Assembly (NCBI RefSeq): GCF_001746295.1
Contig: NZ_MJAH01000003.1
Location: 265,922-329,921, forward strand
Source of the DNA: Streptomyces sp. LUP47B
Lineage (GTDB): Bacteria > Actinomycetota > Actinomycetes > Streptomycetales > Streptomycetaceae
Direction of reading: 5' to 3'
Length of the DNA: 64,000 nucleotides
Of this stretch, positions 8,777-15,677 are shown one piece after another. The notes beneath the pieces are model-generated. The model worked only from the letters and a program-made list of their open reading frames with translations. It was not told where the DNA came from and did no database searches. Each line of letters opens with the position of its first letter. Positions within the stretch are counted from its first letter, which is position 1. A program made the translations under genes and the position numbers.

Positions 8777-10006
8777 ATGCCGATCCAGTTCGATGTCGAT
8801 CCGTCCGTCGCCCGGCTCGCCGAGGCCACCGCCGAATTCGTCCGCGAGGTGGTGATCCCGGCCGAGCGCGAGTGCGGCGGGTCCGTCCACGACGCTCCGC
8901 AGGCGCTGCGGGAGACCCTGCAGAAGGGCGCCCGTGAGGCGGGCGTCTTCGCGCCCCACCTTCCCGAACGGTGGGGCGGGCACGGCCTGGACCTGCGGGG
9001 ACAGGCCGTGGTGTTCGAAGCCGCCGGCTACTCGGTGCTCGGCCCGCTGGCATTGAACTGTGCGGCTCCGGACGAGGGGAACATGCACCTGCTGGAGAAA
9101 GTGGCCACCGAGCAGCAGCAGGAGCGCTATCTGCGCCCGCTGGCTGCCGGTGAGTACCGTTCCTGCTTCGCGATGACCGAACCGGCGCCCGGCGCCGGCG
9201 CCGACCCCCGGGCGCTGCGGACCACGGCCGCGCGGGTTCCCGGCGGCTGGCGCATCGACGGGCGCAAGTGGTTCATCACCGGGGCCGGCGGTGCCGACTT
9301 CACCATCGTGATGGCCCGCACCGAGGGCGGCCCCGGAAGCCCGGGCGGCGCGACCATGTTCCTCGTGGACGCCGGTACCCCGGGCATGAGCATCGTCAGG
9401 AGCATCGACACCCTGGACGAGAGTTTCTTCGCCGGTCATGGCGAGATCGTGTTCGAAAACTGCGTGGTCGCCGAGGAACAGGTGCTCGGCCAGGTGGACC
9501 GGGGCTTCGAGAACGCCCAGGTCCGCCTCGGCCCCGCCCGGCTGACGCACTGCATGCGCTGGCTCGGCTCCGCACGCCGCGCCCAGGACGTCGCGCTGCA
9601 ACACGCGGGGAGCCGTGAGGCCTTCGGCTCGCTGCTGGGGGACCTCGGGATGGTGCAGCAGATGCTCGCCGACTCCGAGATCGACATTGAGGCGAGCCGC
9701 GCGCTGATCTGGCGTACCGCATGGGAGTTGGATACCGGCTCCAGGGCCGCCGCGCAGTTCTCCTCGGTGTCCAAGGTCTTCGTGGCGGAGGCGGTGGGCC
9801 GGGTGGTCGACCGGGCGGTGCAGATCTGCGGGGCGCTGGGCATCTCGGCCTCTGACGCCCCGTTGGCGCGGCTGATCCGCGAGGTGCGGCCGTTCCGGAT
9901 CTACGACGGCCCGTCCGAGACCCACCGGTTCGCCATCGCCCGCCGCGTGGTGAAGCCTTACCGGCAGCCTCGTCCGGCCGGATCCGCCGGACCTGCGGGA
10001 TCCTGA
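8777..10006 (+). CDS. Acyl-CoA dehydrogenase
   Basis: A 409-residue acyl-CoA dehydrogenase with the full three-domain architecture. The FAD-contact stretch CFAMTEPAPGAGADP is at about residues 133-147 and WFITGAGGADF at about 166-176. The C-terminus carries QICGALGISASDAPLARLIREVR and the terminal DGPSETHRFAIARRV. GGAGGAA lies 4 nt upstream of the ATG, a very strong ribosome site. It is transcribed away from the CoA-catabolic operon from a shared 220-bp promoter region and probably serves the same pathway, perhaps pairing with the smaller family member at 3273. Confidence 0.94.
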   Translation: MPIQFDVDPSVARLAEATAEFVREVVIPAERECGGSVHDAPQALRETLQKGAREAGVFAPHLPERWGGHGLDLRGQAVVFEAAGYSVLGPLALNCAAPDEGNMHLLEKVATEQQQERYLRPLAAGEYRSCFAMTEPAPGAGADPRALRTTAARVPGGWRIDGRKWFITGAGGADFTIVMARTEGGPGSPGGATMFLVDAGTPGMSIVRSIDTLDESFFAGHGEIVFENCVVAEEQVLGQVDRGFENAQVRLGPARLTHCMRWLGSARRAQDVALQHAGSREAFGSLLGDLGMVQQMLADSEIDIEASRALIWRTAWELDTGSRAAAQFSSVSKVFVAEAVGRVVDRAVQICGALGISASDAPLARLIREVRPFRIYDGPSETHRFAIARRVVKPYRQPRPAGSAGPAGS

Positions 10007-10351
10007 GGGGACGGCATCCGCGGCCGTAGTTTCTGCTCATTGACTACAGCCTCGCGGTAGCCGTCCCGAGTGCACCGGGACGGGCCTCGACGGCGACGGC
10101 GAGTACCTGGAGCGCCGAGATCACGGGTTACGGGAAAGAGTCCCGCCAGTACCCGGCGTCGTGGATGTGGGGACAGCGTCAGGCGCAGCGACAGTTGACC
10201 GGTCGACAGGTCGGCGCGGTACGGCAGCGGGGGGTGAGGAGGCCGGCGGTCGTGACGCGGGCGACGGTTGCCGAGCCCCGGGTTGTGCGCGGCGCGAGGG
10301 CGGTCCGGGGGGCGGGTCACGGGCCGGTGGTCCCGCCCGCCCTGAGGCACG
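10007..10351. other. 345-bp intergenic stretch between convergent genes
   Basis: The left part holds the hairpin terminator listed separately. The rest (10068-10351) is GC-rich with no reading frame of coding character and no ribosome site that I would trust. A short palindromic TTGACCGGTCGAC at about 10196 is the only other structure seen. Confidence 0.4.
10008..10067. terminator. Imperfect hairpin terminator after the acyl-CoA dehydrogenase
   Basis: Nested arms pair GGGACGGC (10008-10015) with GCCGTCCC (10060-10067), CCGCG with CGCGG, and GTAGT with ACTAC, forming one long interrupted stem between converging genes. There is no T-tract, as is usual in Streptomyces. Confidence 0.5.
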
Positions 10352-10573
10352 TCATCCGCCCGCGGCGTCGTCGGCCTCCCAGCGCAGCAGGTCGCCCGGC
10401 TGGCACTTGAGTACCTCGCAGAGGGCGGCGAGGGTCGCGAAGCGTACCGCCTTGGCGCGGCCGTTCTTGAGCACCGCCAGGTTGGCGGGCGTGATCCCCA
10501 CGCGGTCCGCGAGTTCACCCACGGACATCTTCCGCCTGGCCAGCATCACGTCGATGTCGACGGCGATCGGCAT
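10352..10573 (-). CDS. XRE-family HTH regulator (YozG/Cro-CI type)
   Basis: A 73-residue single-domain helix-turn-helix protein. The Cro/CI pattern is MSVGELADRVGITPANLAVLKNG, with the later LCEVLKCQPGDLL typical of the short HTH_26 group. These proteins are regularly encoded immediately after a DUF2975 membrane protein. Here the two genes overlap by ATGA, so co-translation is expected. It probably represses its own operon through the paired palindromes at 11075-11114. Confidence 0.92.
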   Translation of the reverse strand: MPIAVDIDVMLARRKMSVGELADRVGITPANLAVLKNGRAKAVRFATLAALCEVLKCQPGDLLRWEADDAAGG

Positions 10574-11064
10574 CAGATCACCTCGTCCAACTCGGCCTGC
10601 GTCTGCGCCGCTTCGACGTCGCGGGCAACGGCCTGGGCGAGCAGCATCCGCAGCACGAGCACGATGAGCGCAACTCCCAGGATGGCCAGGCCGATGCCGC
10701 CCATGATCACGGTGACGCCCGGGTCGTCCCGCTGGCCCGGCGCATTGACGATCGTGACCGCGAACCACACGAGGGAAGCCGCCACGATCGCGCCGATCAC
10801 GCCGTCCACATATCGGAAGGCGGCGTGGGAGAACACGGTTCCGCGCCGCACCATCGTCACCAACCGCCCCACGCAGACCGTGGCGACCTGGACCGACACC
10901 ATGCCCAGGATCGTGATCACGCGCAGTGCGGTCAGCGGGAGCGACCCGTCCTCCGGGTCGCTCCCGCTGACCAATGTCCACACCATCAACGCCTGTACCA
11001 ACACGGTGCCGGCGAACACCACCACGAGCACGACACGCAGCGCACCCACGGTCAGCTTTCCCAT
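10573..11064 (-). CDS. DUF2975 membrane protein
   Basis: A 163-residue protein with four predicted membrane helices: LRVVLVVVFAGTVLVQALMV, VITILGMVSVQVATVCVG, VIGAIVAASLVWFAVTIV and MGGIGLAILGVALIVLVLRM. A short soluble C-terminal tail is rich in Glu, Gln and Ala. Family and topology identify it as DUF2975; its biochemical role is unknown. It overlaps the XRE regulator downstream, an arrangement in which the membrane protein may modulate the regulator. The start ATG was chosen because it precedes the first membrane helix and follows a GGAAGGACGGAAC ribosome region. Confidence 0.87.
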   Translation of the reverse strand: MGKLTVGALRVVLVVVFAGTVLVQALMVWTLVSGSDPEDGSLPLTALRVITILGMVSVQVATVCVGRLVTMVRRGTVFSHAAFRYVDGVIGAIVAASLVWFAVTIVNAPGQRDDPGVTVIMGGIGLAILGVALIVLVLRMLLAQAVARDVEAAQTQAELDEVI

Positions 11065-11074
11065 GTTCCGTCCT

Positions 11075-11114
11075 TCCATCGATTTGCGATGGAAACCTAT
11101 CGAAATTCGATAGG
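11075..11114. promoter_or_regulatory. Two phased palindromes upstream of the DUF2975-XRE operon
   Basis: Site 1 pairs TCCATCG (11075-11081) with CGATGGA (11087-11093). Site 2 is CCTATCGAA/TTCGATAGG around a central base (11096-11114). Both share the form ATCGA-n-TCGAT, and their centres lie 21 bp apart, two helical turns. This is what is expected of two co-operatively bound operators of a small Cro/CI-type repressor, here the adjacent XRE protein. Confidence 0.55.
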
Positions 11115-11301
11115 CTGGGCAAGGTCTGGGATACATACGGATGCGGAAGTGCTGTGCATCAGGGGGTTGGTGGGCGGGGTCGCGAGGCGATCCCGCCCCA
11201 AAGTCCCGTCGGTGGTTGCTTCTTGCTCGGCGGAGTGGGGTGAGGTTGCCGGTTCGGGGCACTCGGGAGGTAACACATCAGCTCACGCCAGGAGGTACGT
11301 C

Positions 11302-11457
11302 ATGATCGCGCTCGGCATCATCCTGCTTGTTGTCGGTTTCCTCACCGGCATATCGATCTTGTGGACCCTCGGCATCATCCTGGCCGTGGTGGGCGCCGTT
11401 TTCTGGCTGATGGGGTCCATGGGGCACGCCGTCGCCGGCCGACGCCACTATTGGTGA
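11302..11457 (+). CDS. DUF6131-like small membrane protein
   Basis: A 51-residue hydrophobic protein with two membrane helices (IALGIILLVVGFLTGISILW and GIILAVVGAVFWLMG) and the conserved tail GHAVAGRRHYW. This matches a small-protein family common in Streptomyces. The ribosome site AGGAGGT ends 5 nt before the ATG and is nearly ideal. Its function is unknown. Confidence 0.8.
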   Translation: MIALGIILLVVGFLTGISILWTLGIILAVVGAVFWLMGSMGHAVAGRRHYW

Positions 11458-11563
11458 CCGCGGGTGTCATCGCACGGCGCCTGGCTCAAGGGCTGGTGTT
11501 CGGTCGTCTCTCGTAGTCGCGGGCGAGTCTGCGGCGGTGCATGAGCCGACCGATGCCAAGGGA

Positions 11564-11639
11564 CCTGTGCCACCAACGGCAACAGGCGGTGGTCGCTGAC
11601 TGCGGTCGGCGCACCGCCTGTTGCCGTTGGCGACACAGG
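11564..11639. repeat. 28-bp inverted repeat with 20-nt loop
   Basis: The left arm is 11564-11591 and the right arm 11612-11639. The inner 19 bp (CCAACGGCAACAGGCGGTG and its complement) are perfect, and the outer CCTGTG/CACAGG also pair, giving 26 of 28 matches. The loop is 11592-11611. It is long for a terminator and is not followed by a T-tract. It may be a terminator for the small membrane protein gene or a mobile-element relic. Confidence 0.75.
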
Positions 11640-11673
11640 CCGCATCCTGTGGACCGGCGACCTGGGAGGCTTT

Positions 11674-11865
11674 GTGGTCGAGCGTGAGCCGACCTGGTGT
11701 CTCGTCGTGGAGGTCGTCGATCAGTCCGGCGCGCCGCCCATGCCTTCGCACGCGCTGCTCGTCCCCGCGAGGGCGCACCGCACACTCGTCGCTCCGCTCC
11801 AGCAGTACCCGGTCACCCCCTTCCACCTGGCCACCCGGATCTGCGCCCGCATGGAACGAAGCTGA
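11674..11865 (+). CDS. Possible small protein of unknown function
   Basis: A 63-codon frame from GTG, preceded by GGGAGG with a 4-nt spacer. Nearly every codon ends in G or C, as in real genes here. The product starts with two Val and Glu residues and contains VVEVVDQSG and LVPARAHRTLVAPLQQYP; I do not recognise it. It begins 34 nt after the large inverted repeat. It could equally be the C-terminal remnant of a larger gene. No homologue comes to mind. Confidence 0.42.
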   Translation: MVEREPTWCLVVEVVDQSGAPPMPSHALLVPARAHRTLVAPLQQYPVTPFHLATRICARMERS

Positions 11866-11941
11866 CACCGGCCCAGCCGTACACGTACCTCTCTGGCGCC
11901 TCGTAGCGCGACGTCCCCCCCCGCCACCCGCCGAACTCATA

Positions 11942-11969
11942 TTGACGTATCGCAATGCGTCGATATGAT
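11942..11969 (+). promoter_or_regulatory. Sigma-70-type promoter for a leaderless transcript
   Basis: TTGACG at 11942-11947 and TATGAT at 11964-11969 are separated by 16 bp. The ATG of the quinone reductase is at 11976, where transcription would be expected to start. No Shine-Dalgarno precedes that ATG. The spacer carries TATCG...CGATA half-sites that could bind a repressor. Confidence 0.55.
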
Positions 11970-11975
11970 CTCGGC

Positions 11976-12668
11976 ATGTCGACCTCCGCTGCCCTTCCCA
12001 CCGCCCTGATCGTCCACGCTCATCCCGAGCCCGACTCGTTCAGCACCGCCCAGATGGCCACCGCCGCTCAGGCCCTCCGTGGCGCCGGCTACCAAGTCGA
12101 CGTCCTGGACCTCTACGGCGACGCCTGGGCCCCGGTCCTCGCCCGTGAGGAGTTCGCCCCTGTGGACGGGCCGTTCAAGCCGCAGGCCGAGCAGATGCGC
12201 GCGGTCCAGGACGGCACGCTCGACGAGGCCGTCAAGGACCATCTGGAGCGGCTGCTCGCCGCCGATCTTCTCGTGCTGTCGTTCCCGCTGTGGTGGTTCT
12301 CGCTACCGGCCATCCTCAAGGGGTGGATCGACCGGGTGTTCGTCATGGGCGCCCTCTTCGGCGGGGACCACGGGTTCTTCGGCGACGCCGCGCTCGCCGG
12401 TAAGCGGGCGATGCTGCTGTTCACGACCGGCGGCTCCAGAGAGGCGTTCCGACCCGGTGGCGCCTTCGGCGCGGTGGACGACTTCCTGTTCCACATCCAC
12501 CGCGGAATGCTGGAGTTCGTCGGCTACCAGGTCCTCGAACCCGTGATCACCTACGGACCGGCCCACCTGACCGACGGGGAGAGGGCAGCGGCGCTGGAGG
12601 CGGTCCAGGAGTCCGTCGCGCGCACCGCGACGGCTTCCCTCCCCGCCATCCCGTTGACGGCGCGGTAG
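11976..12668 (+). CDS. NAD(P)H quinone oxidoreductase (flavodoxin-like fold)
   Basis: A 230-residue NQO1/MdaB-like FMN or FAD enzyme that reduces quinones by two electrons. Diagnostic stretches are ALIVHAHPEPDSFS (about 9-22), the flavin-binding LSFPLWWFSLPAILKGWIDRV (about 99-119, quoted in two parts: LSFPLWWFSLP and AILKGWIDRV) and LLFTTGGSREAF (about 146-157). It looks leaderless from the promoter just upstream. It is convergent with the XRE/MmyB regulator and is separated from it by a short strong terminator, so control by that regulator is plausible but not shown. Confidence 0.93.
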   Translation: MSTSAALPTALIVHAHPEPDSFSTAQMATAAQALRGAGYQVDVLDLYGDAWAPVLAREEFAPVDGPFKPQAEQMRAVQDGTLDEAVKDHLERLLAADLLVLSFPLWWFSLPAILKGWIDRVFVMGALFGGDHGFFGDAALAGKRAMLLFTTGGSREAFRPGGAFGAVDDFLFHIHRGMLEFVGYQVLEPVITYGPAHLTDGERAAALEAVQESVARTATASLPAIPLTAR

Positions 12669-12685
12669 GTCCACGCCGACGCCGG

Positions 12686-12708
12686 CCCCGCTCGACGTCC
12701 GAGCGGGG
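12686..12708. terminator. Bidirectional terminator between convergent genes
   Basis: CCCCGCTCG and CGAGCGGGG form a perfect 9-bp stem with an ACGTC loop, 17 nt after the quinone reductase stop and 6 nt from the stop of the opposing regulator gene. Confidence 0.75.
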
Positions 12709-12714
12709 CGGGCG

Positions 12715-13623
12715 TCACCGTACCGCCGAGGCGGTGACGCCGTGCCGTACCGCTGCCGGGTCCTGGGCCACCGGAGCCGTCGCGCTGCCCAGGAGCCGCA
12801 GTGCCGCCTCCGACGGTGAGCCGGGTTCTGCCGTGTAGGCGATCATTCGCTGGCCCGAGGTGCCCGGGATGACGAGATTCTCGAAGCTGAGTTCCATGGC
12901 ACCGACCAGCGGGTGACGCAGATGCTTCACTCCGGAGGTGCAGGTGCGCACTGGGTGCTGGGCCCACAGAGAGGCGAACTCATCGCTGTGCATGGTGAGT
13001 TGGCCGATGAGCTCGGCCAGCGAGCGGTCGTCGGGGTGGCGGCCGGCGACCAGACGCAGGGCGGCCACGGCGAGTTGGGCCTGGTCGTCCCAGTTCCTGT
13101 ACAACTCCCGGTACTGCTCGTCCAGGAAGAGCATCCGGGTCAGGTTCGGGCGGTCGCCGGGTGTGTCGGGGCTCTCGGGCGCCAGGTGTCCGGCGAGCAG
13201 GGCATGACCCAGGTGGTTCCAGGCAAGGACGTCGTTGCGCCGGTCCATGACCACGGCCGGTACGTCGGTCATGGCCTTCAGCAGCTGCCGGGCCGAGACG
13301 CTGGCGTGCGCCACCCGCGATGGTGCGGGGCGGGACGGCGCGGTGGCGGGACGGGCGAGGTCCTTGAGATGGGCCGTCTCGTCGTCGGTGAGGCGCAGGG
13401 TACGCGCGATGGCCTCCAGCAGACCGTCGGAGGCGTTGGTGGCGCGGCCCTGTTCGAGGCGGGTGTAGTGGGTGATGCTGACGTTGGCCAGCATCGCCAG
13501 TTCCTCGCGGCGCAGCCCGGTGACACGGCGGCGGGACGGGTGCGGGGTGATGCCGACTTCCTCGGGGCGCAGCGCGGCACGGCGCGACTTGAGGAAGTCT
13601 CCCAGCTCGGACGAGGCGTCCAT
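12715..13623 (-). CDS. XRE-family regulator with MmyB-like ligand domain
   Basis: A 302-residue regulator. The N-terminus has the group signature GLRREELAMLANVSITHYTRLEQG at about residues 35-58, here split as GLRREELAMLANVS and ITHYTRLEQG, forming the HTH. Residues 115-275 form the MmyB-like PAS-type domain with DVPAVVMDRRNDVLAWNHLG, NLTRMLFLDEQYREL and the later HPLVGAMELSFENL. Members usually sit beside an oxidoreductase gene that they regulate; here the quinone reductase is convergent and the MFS gene is divergent across the 105-bp tandem repeats. It is the best local candidate to bind those repeats. Confidence 0.93.
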   Translation of the reverse strand: MDASSELGDFLKSRRAALRPEEVGITPHPSRRRVTGLRREELAMLANVSITHYTRLEQGRATNASDGLLEAIARTLRLTDDETAHLKDLARPATAPSRPAPSRVAHASVSARQLLKAMTDVPAVVMDRRNDVLAWNHLGHALLAGHLAPESPDTPGDRPNLTRMLFLDEQYRELYRNWDDQAQLAVAALRLVAGRHPDDRSLAELIGQLTMHSDEFASLWAQHPVRTCTSGVKHLRHPLVGAMELSFENLVIPGTSGQRMIAYTAEPGSPSEAALRLLGSATAPVAQDPAAVRHGVTASAVR

Positions 13624-13639
13624 TCATGCCTCCAGGTCG

Positions 13640-13846
13640 GCGGAGTGCGTCAGGCCGTGGCCACAGGCTTCCCGTGCTGCCCACCGGGCCCGAAGTGCCG
13701 GTAGCGGTAAGGACGGTGCTGTCATGACTACCCTCGCAACGGTCGGGGGAGTGCGTCGGGCCGTGGCCACTGACCTCCCATGATGCCCGTCGGGCCCAAG
13801 GGCCGGTAGCCATAAGGGTAGTCGTGTGATGACTACCCTCGTGATG
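13640..13846. repeat. Two tandem imperfect direct repeats of about 105 bp
   Basis: Copy A starts at about 13640 and copy B at about 13746, with an offset of 105-106 bp. Shared blocks include GGAGTGCGTC, GGCCGTGGCCAC, CGGGCC, GCCGGTAG and ATGACTACCCTCG. The copies fill most of the gap between the MmyB-type regulator and the MFS gene. Confidence 0.7.
13815..13839. promoter_or_regulatory. Palindromic operator candidate before the MFS gene
   Basis: AGGGTAGTC and GACTACCCT are perfect 9-bp arms around GTGTGAT. The site is inside repeat copy B. Copy A keeps only the right arm (GACTACCCT at about 13726-13734) and has a decayed left arm, so one full and one half site precede the exporter gene. Confidence 0.55.
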
Positions 13847-13965
13847 GCTGTGCAAGGCAGGGTTCTGGCTGGGAATCCGGGCGCCGCCGATCCTTTTCCG
13901 TAACAGCGCGTGACGTGACCGAGCGTGCCGCGTGCCAGGAACCCTGAGGAAAAGGACTCGACGTC

Positions 13966-15420
13966 ATGTCTGTCACTGATACGGAGGCGGCCGGTACCGC
14001 GCCCGGTGCTGCCGTCGACACGGCACCAGCCGAAGCCGTGCTCACCCCCCGGCTCCGGCTGGTGCTGGTACTGCTGCTCGCCACGCAGTTCATGCTGGCC
14101 GTGGACTTCGCCATCCTGAACGTGGCGCTGCCGGTGATCGGCAACGGCCTGGGCTTCTCGCTGGCGCACCTGCAGTGGATCGGCACCTCGTTCGCGCTGT
14201 GCGCGGCCGGCTTCACCCTGCTCTTCGGCCGGGTCGCGGACCTTTTCGGCCGCCGCCGGGTGTTCCTCGGCGGCCTCGTGGTCCTGGGCGCGGCCTCCCT
14301 CATGGGCGGCCTGGCGCAGAACCCGGAGATGCTGATCACGGCCCGCGTCTTCCAGGGGCTGGCCACCGCCGCCGTGACCCCCGCGGCGCTGTCGCTGATG
14401 ACGACCTCGTTCCCGGAGGGCCCGCTGCGCCAGAAGGCGCTCGGCCTCAACGGGGCACTGATGTCCAGCGGGTTCACCACGGGCGCCATCCTCGGCGGCG
14501 TGCTCACCGACCTGCTGTCGTGGCGGTGGGCGTTCTTCATCAACGTGCCCGTCGCCCTCGCCGTGCTGATCATCGCCCCGAGGATCATCAAGGAGTCCCG
14601 CCTCGACGAGCGCCCCAAGCTGGACCTGCCCGGCGCCGTCAGCGTCACGCTCGGTCTGCTCGCCATCATCTTCGGGCTCACTCAGGCGGGCGAGAAGGGC
14701 TGGGGCTCGGCAGGCGCCCTGTCGTCGCTCGCGGCGGGCGTGGTGCTGCTGGTGATCTTCTACGTCGTCGAGCGCAAGGTGTCCGCGCCGCTGGTGCCGC
14801 TCAGCGTGCTCGGCAAGCGGTCGGTGGCCTGGGGCAATGTCGCCGGTCTGATCGCGTTCGCGACCTTCACCTCCCTGGTCTTCCCTCTGACCCTCTACCT
14901 GCAGGAAGTGCTCGGCTACTCCGCGCTCGTCGCCGGCCTGTCGTTCGGCTTCCTCGGCCTGGGAACGGTGACCGGAGGCGTCACGGCCTCGAAGGTCATC
15001 GGGAAGATCGGTACCAAGCGGACGCTGATCGTGGGAGGCGTCCTGCAGACCGTGTTCACCGCGGCTCTGGTCGGCCTCGGCGACGACCGCTCGTGGATGT
15101 GGCTGATGCTGGTCGCCAGCTTCCTCGGCGGTGTCGGCAACATGCTCGCCATCGTGGGTTTCATGGTGACCGCCACCTCGGGGCTCGCCAACCACGAGCA
15201 GGGTCTGGCCACCGGCCTCGCCACCATGACCCAGCAGGTCGGCATCACGATGGGCACGCCGATCATGAGCGCCGTCGTCACCGCCGCCATGGCCGGCACC
15301 GGAGCCTCGGCCATCCTCGGCGGTCTGAAGGTCGCGATCGCGGTGAACGCCGCGATCGTGCTCCTCGGCCTCCTCACCAGTGCCGTGTTCCTGCGCAGCG
15401 ACCGGTCGACCGCGCAGTAA
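13966..15420 (+). CDS. MFS drug exporter (DHA2, 14-TM)
   Basis: A 484-residue major-facilitator transporter of the 14-helix drug:proton antiporter group. The loop 2-3 signature GRVADLFGRRRVFLGG is at about residues 86-101. The first helix contains the DHA2-type FMLAVDFAILNVALP, and motif C is recognisable in GLNGALMSSGFTTGAILGG. It is expected in the cytoplasmic membrane, extruding a toxic compound. The unusual operator-like repeats upstream suggest substrate-induced expression. A strong hairpin follows the stop codon. Confidence 0.94.
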   Translation: MSVTDTEAAGTAPGAAVDTAPAEAVLTPRLRLVLVLLLATQFMLAVDFAILNVALPVIGNGLGFSLAHLQWIGTSFALCAAGFTLLFGRVADLFGRRRVFLGGLVVLGAASLMGGLAQNPEMLITARVFQGLATAAVTPAALSLMTTSFPEGPLRQKALGLNGALMSSGFTTGAILGGVLTDLLSWRWAFFINVPVALAVLIIAPRIIKESRLDERPKLDLPGAVSVTLGLLAIIFGLTQAGEKGWGSAGALSSLAAGVVLLVIFYVVERKVSAPLVPLSVLGKRSVAWGNVAGLIAFATFTSLVFPLTLYLQEVLGYSALVAGLSFGFLGLGTVTGGVTASKVIGKIGTKRTLIVGGVLQTVFTAALVGLGDDRSWMWLMLVASFLGGVGNMLAIVGFMVTATSGLANHEQGLATGLATMTQQVGITMGTPIMSAVVTAAMAGTGASAILGGLKVAIAVNAAIVLLGLLTSAVFLRSDRSTAQ

Positions 15421-15438
15421 CCCACAGGCGGTGCGAGC

Positions 15439-15480
15439 CACCCGGGTGCCGTCCCTCCGTCAGGGAGGGAGCCCCGGGTG
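15439..15480. terminator. Hairpin terminator after the MFS gene
   Basis: CACCCGGG (15439-15446) pairs with CCCGGGTG (15473-15480), and the inner TCCCTCC pairs with GGGAGGGA around GTCA. It begins 18 nt after the MFS stop codon. Confidence 0.72.
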
Positions 15481-15526
15481 CTCGACGCCGGGGCGGGCCG
15501 GCCGGTGTGCAGGCCCGTGACGTACT

Positions 15527-15554
15527 GCCCGGACAGGTCATGACCTGCCCGGGC
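15527..15554. repeat. 28-bp palindrome centred on CAGGTCATGACCTG
   Basis: The 14-bp core is perfectly symmetric and is flanked by GCCCGG and CCGGGC with one mismatched pair, so 13 of 14 pairs match. It has no loop, which favours a protein-binding site or a cruciform over a terminator. Confidence 0.45.
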
Positions 15555-15597
15555 GTCGTGCTGCGCAGCGGCCGCGTGGTCGCCCGCAACGGCCGCG

Positions 15598-15635
15598 GGG
15601 CGGGCCGGGCCGCATTGACGCGGTCCGGCCCGCCC
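15598..15635. terminator. Strong bidirectional hairpin
   Basis: GGGCGGGCCGGGCCGC and GCGGTCCGGCCCGCCC form 16-bp arms with one G-T wobble around the loop ATTGAC. It lies between the converging MFS and helical-protein genes. Confidence 0.72.
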
Positions 15636-15646
15636 AGTGGGGGGTG

Positions 15647-15672
15647 CCCCGTCACCACGCGTGGTGACGGGG
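15647..15672. terminator. Perfect 26-bp palindrome next to the helical-protein stop codon
   Basis: CCCCGTCACCACG is followed at once by CGTGGTGACGGGG, giving 13 perfect pairs with no spacer. It ends 5 nt from the stop codon at 15678. It may terminate the minus-strand operon or bind a protein. Confidence 0.55.
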
Positions 15673-15677
15673 TGGGT

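Noticed and set aside
10196..10208. TTGACCGGTCGAC as a possible operator
   Set aside because: Short, lies in a region between converging genes with no adjacent promoter.
13624..15441. A long minus-strand frame opposite the MFS gene
   Set aside because: The MFS protein on the plus strand has transporter motifs and normal hydrophobicity; the opposite frame is His/Gln/Gly-rich and has no ribosome site.
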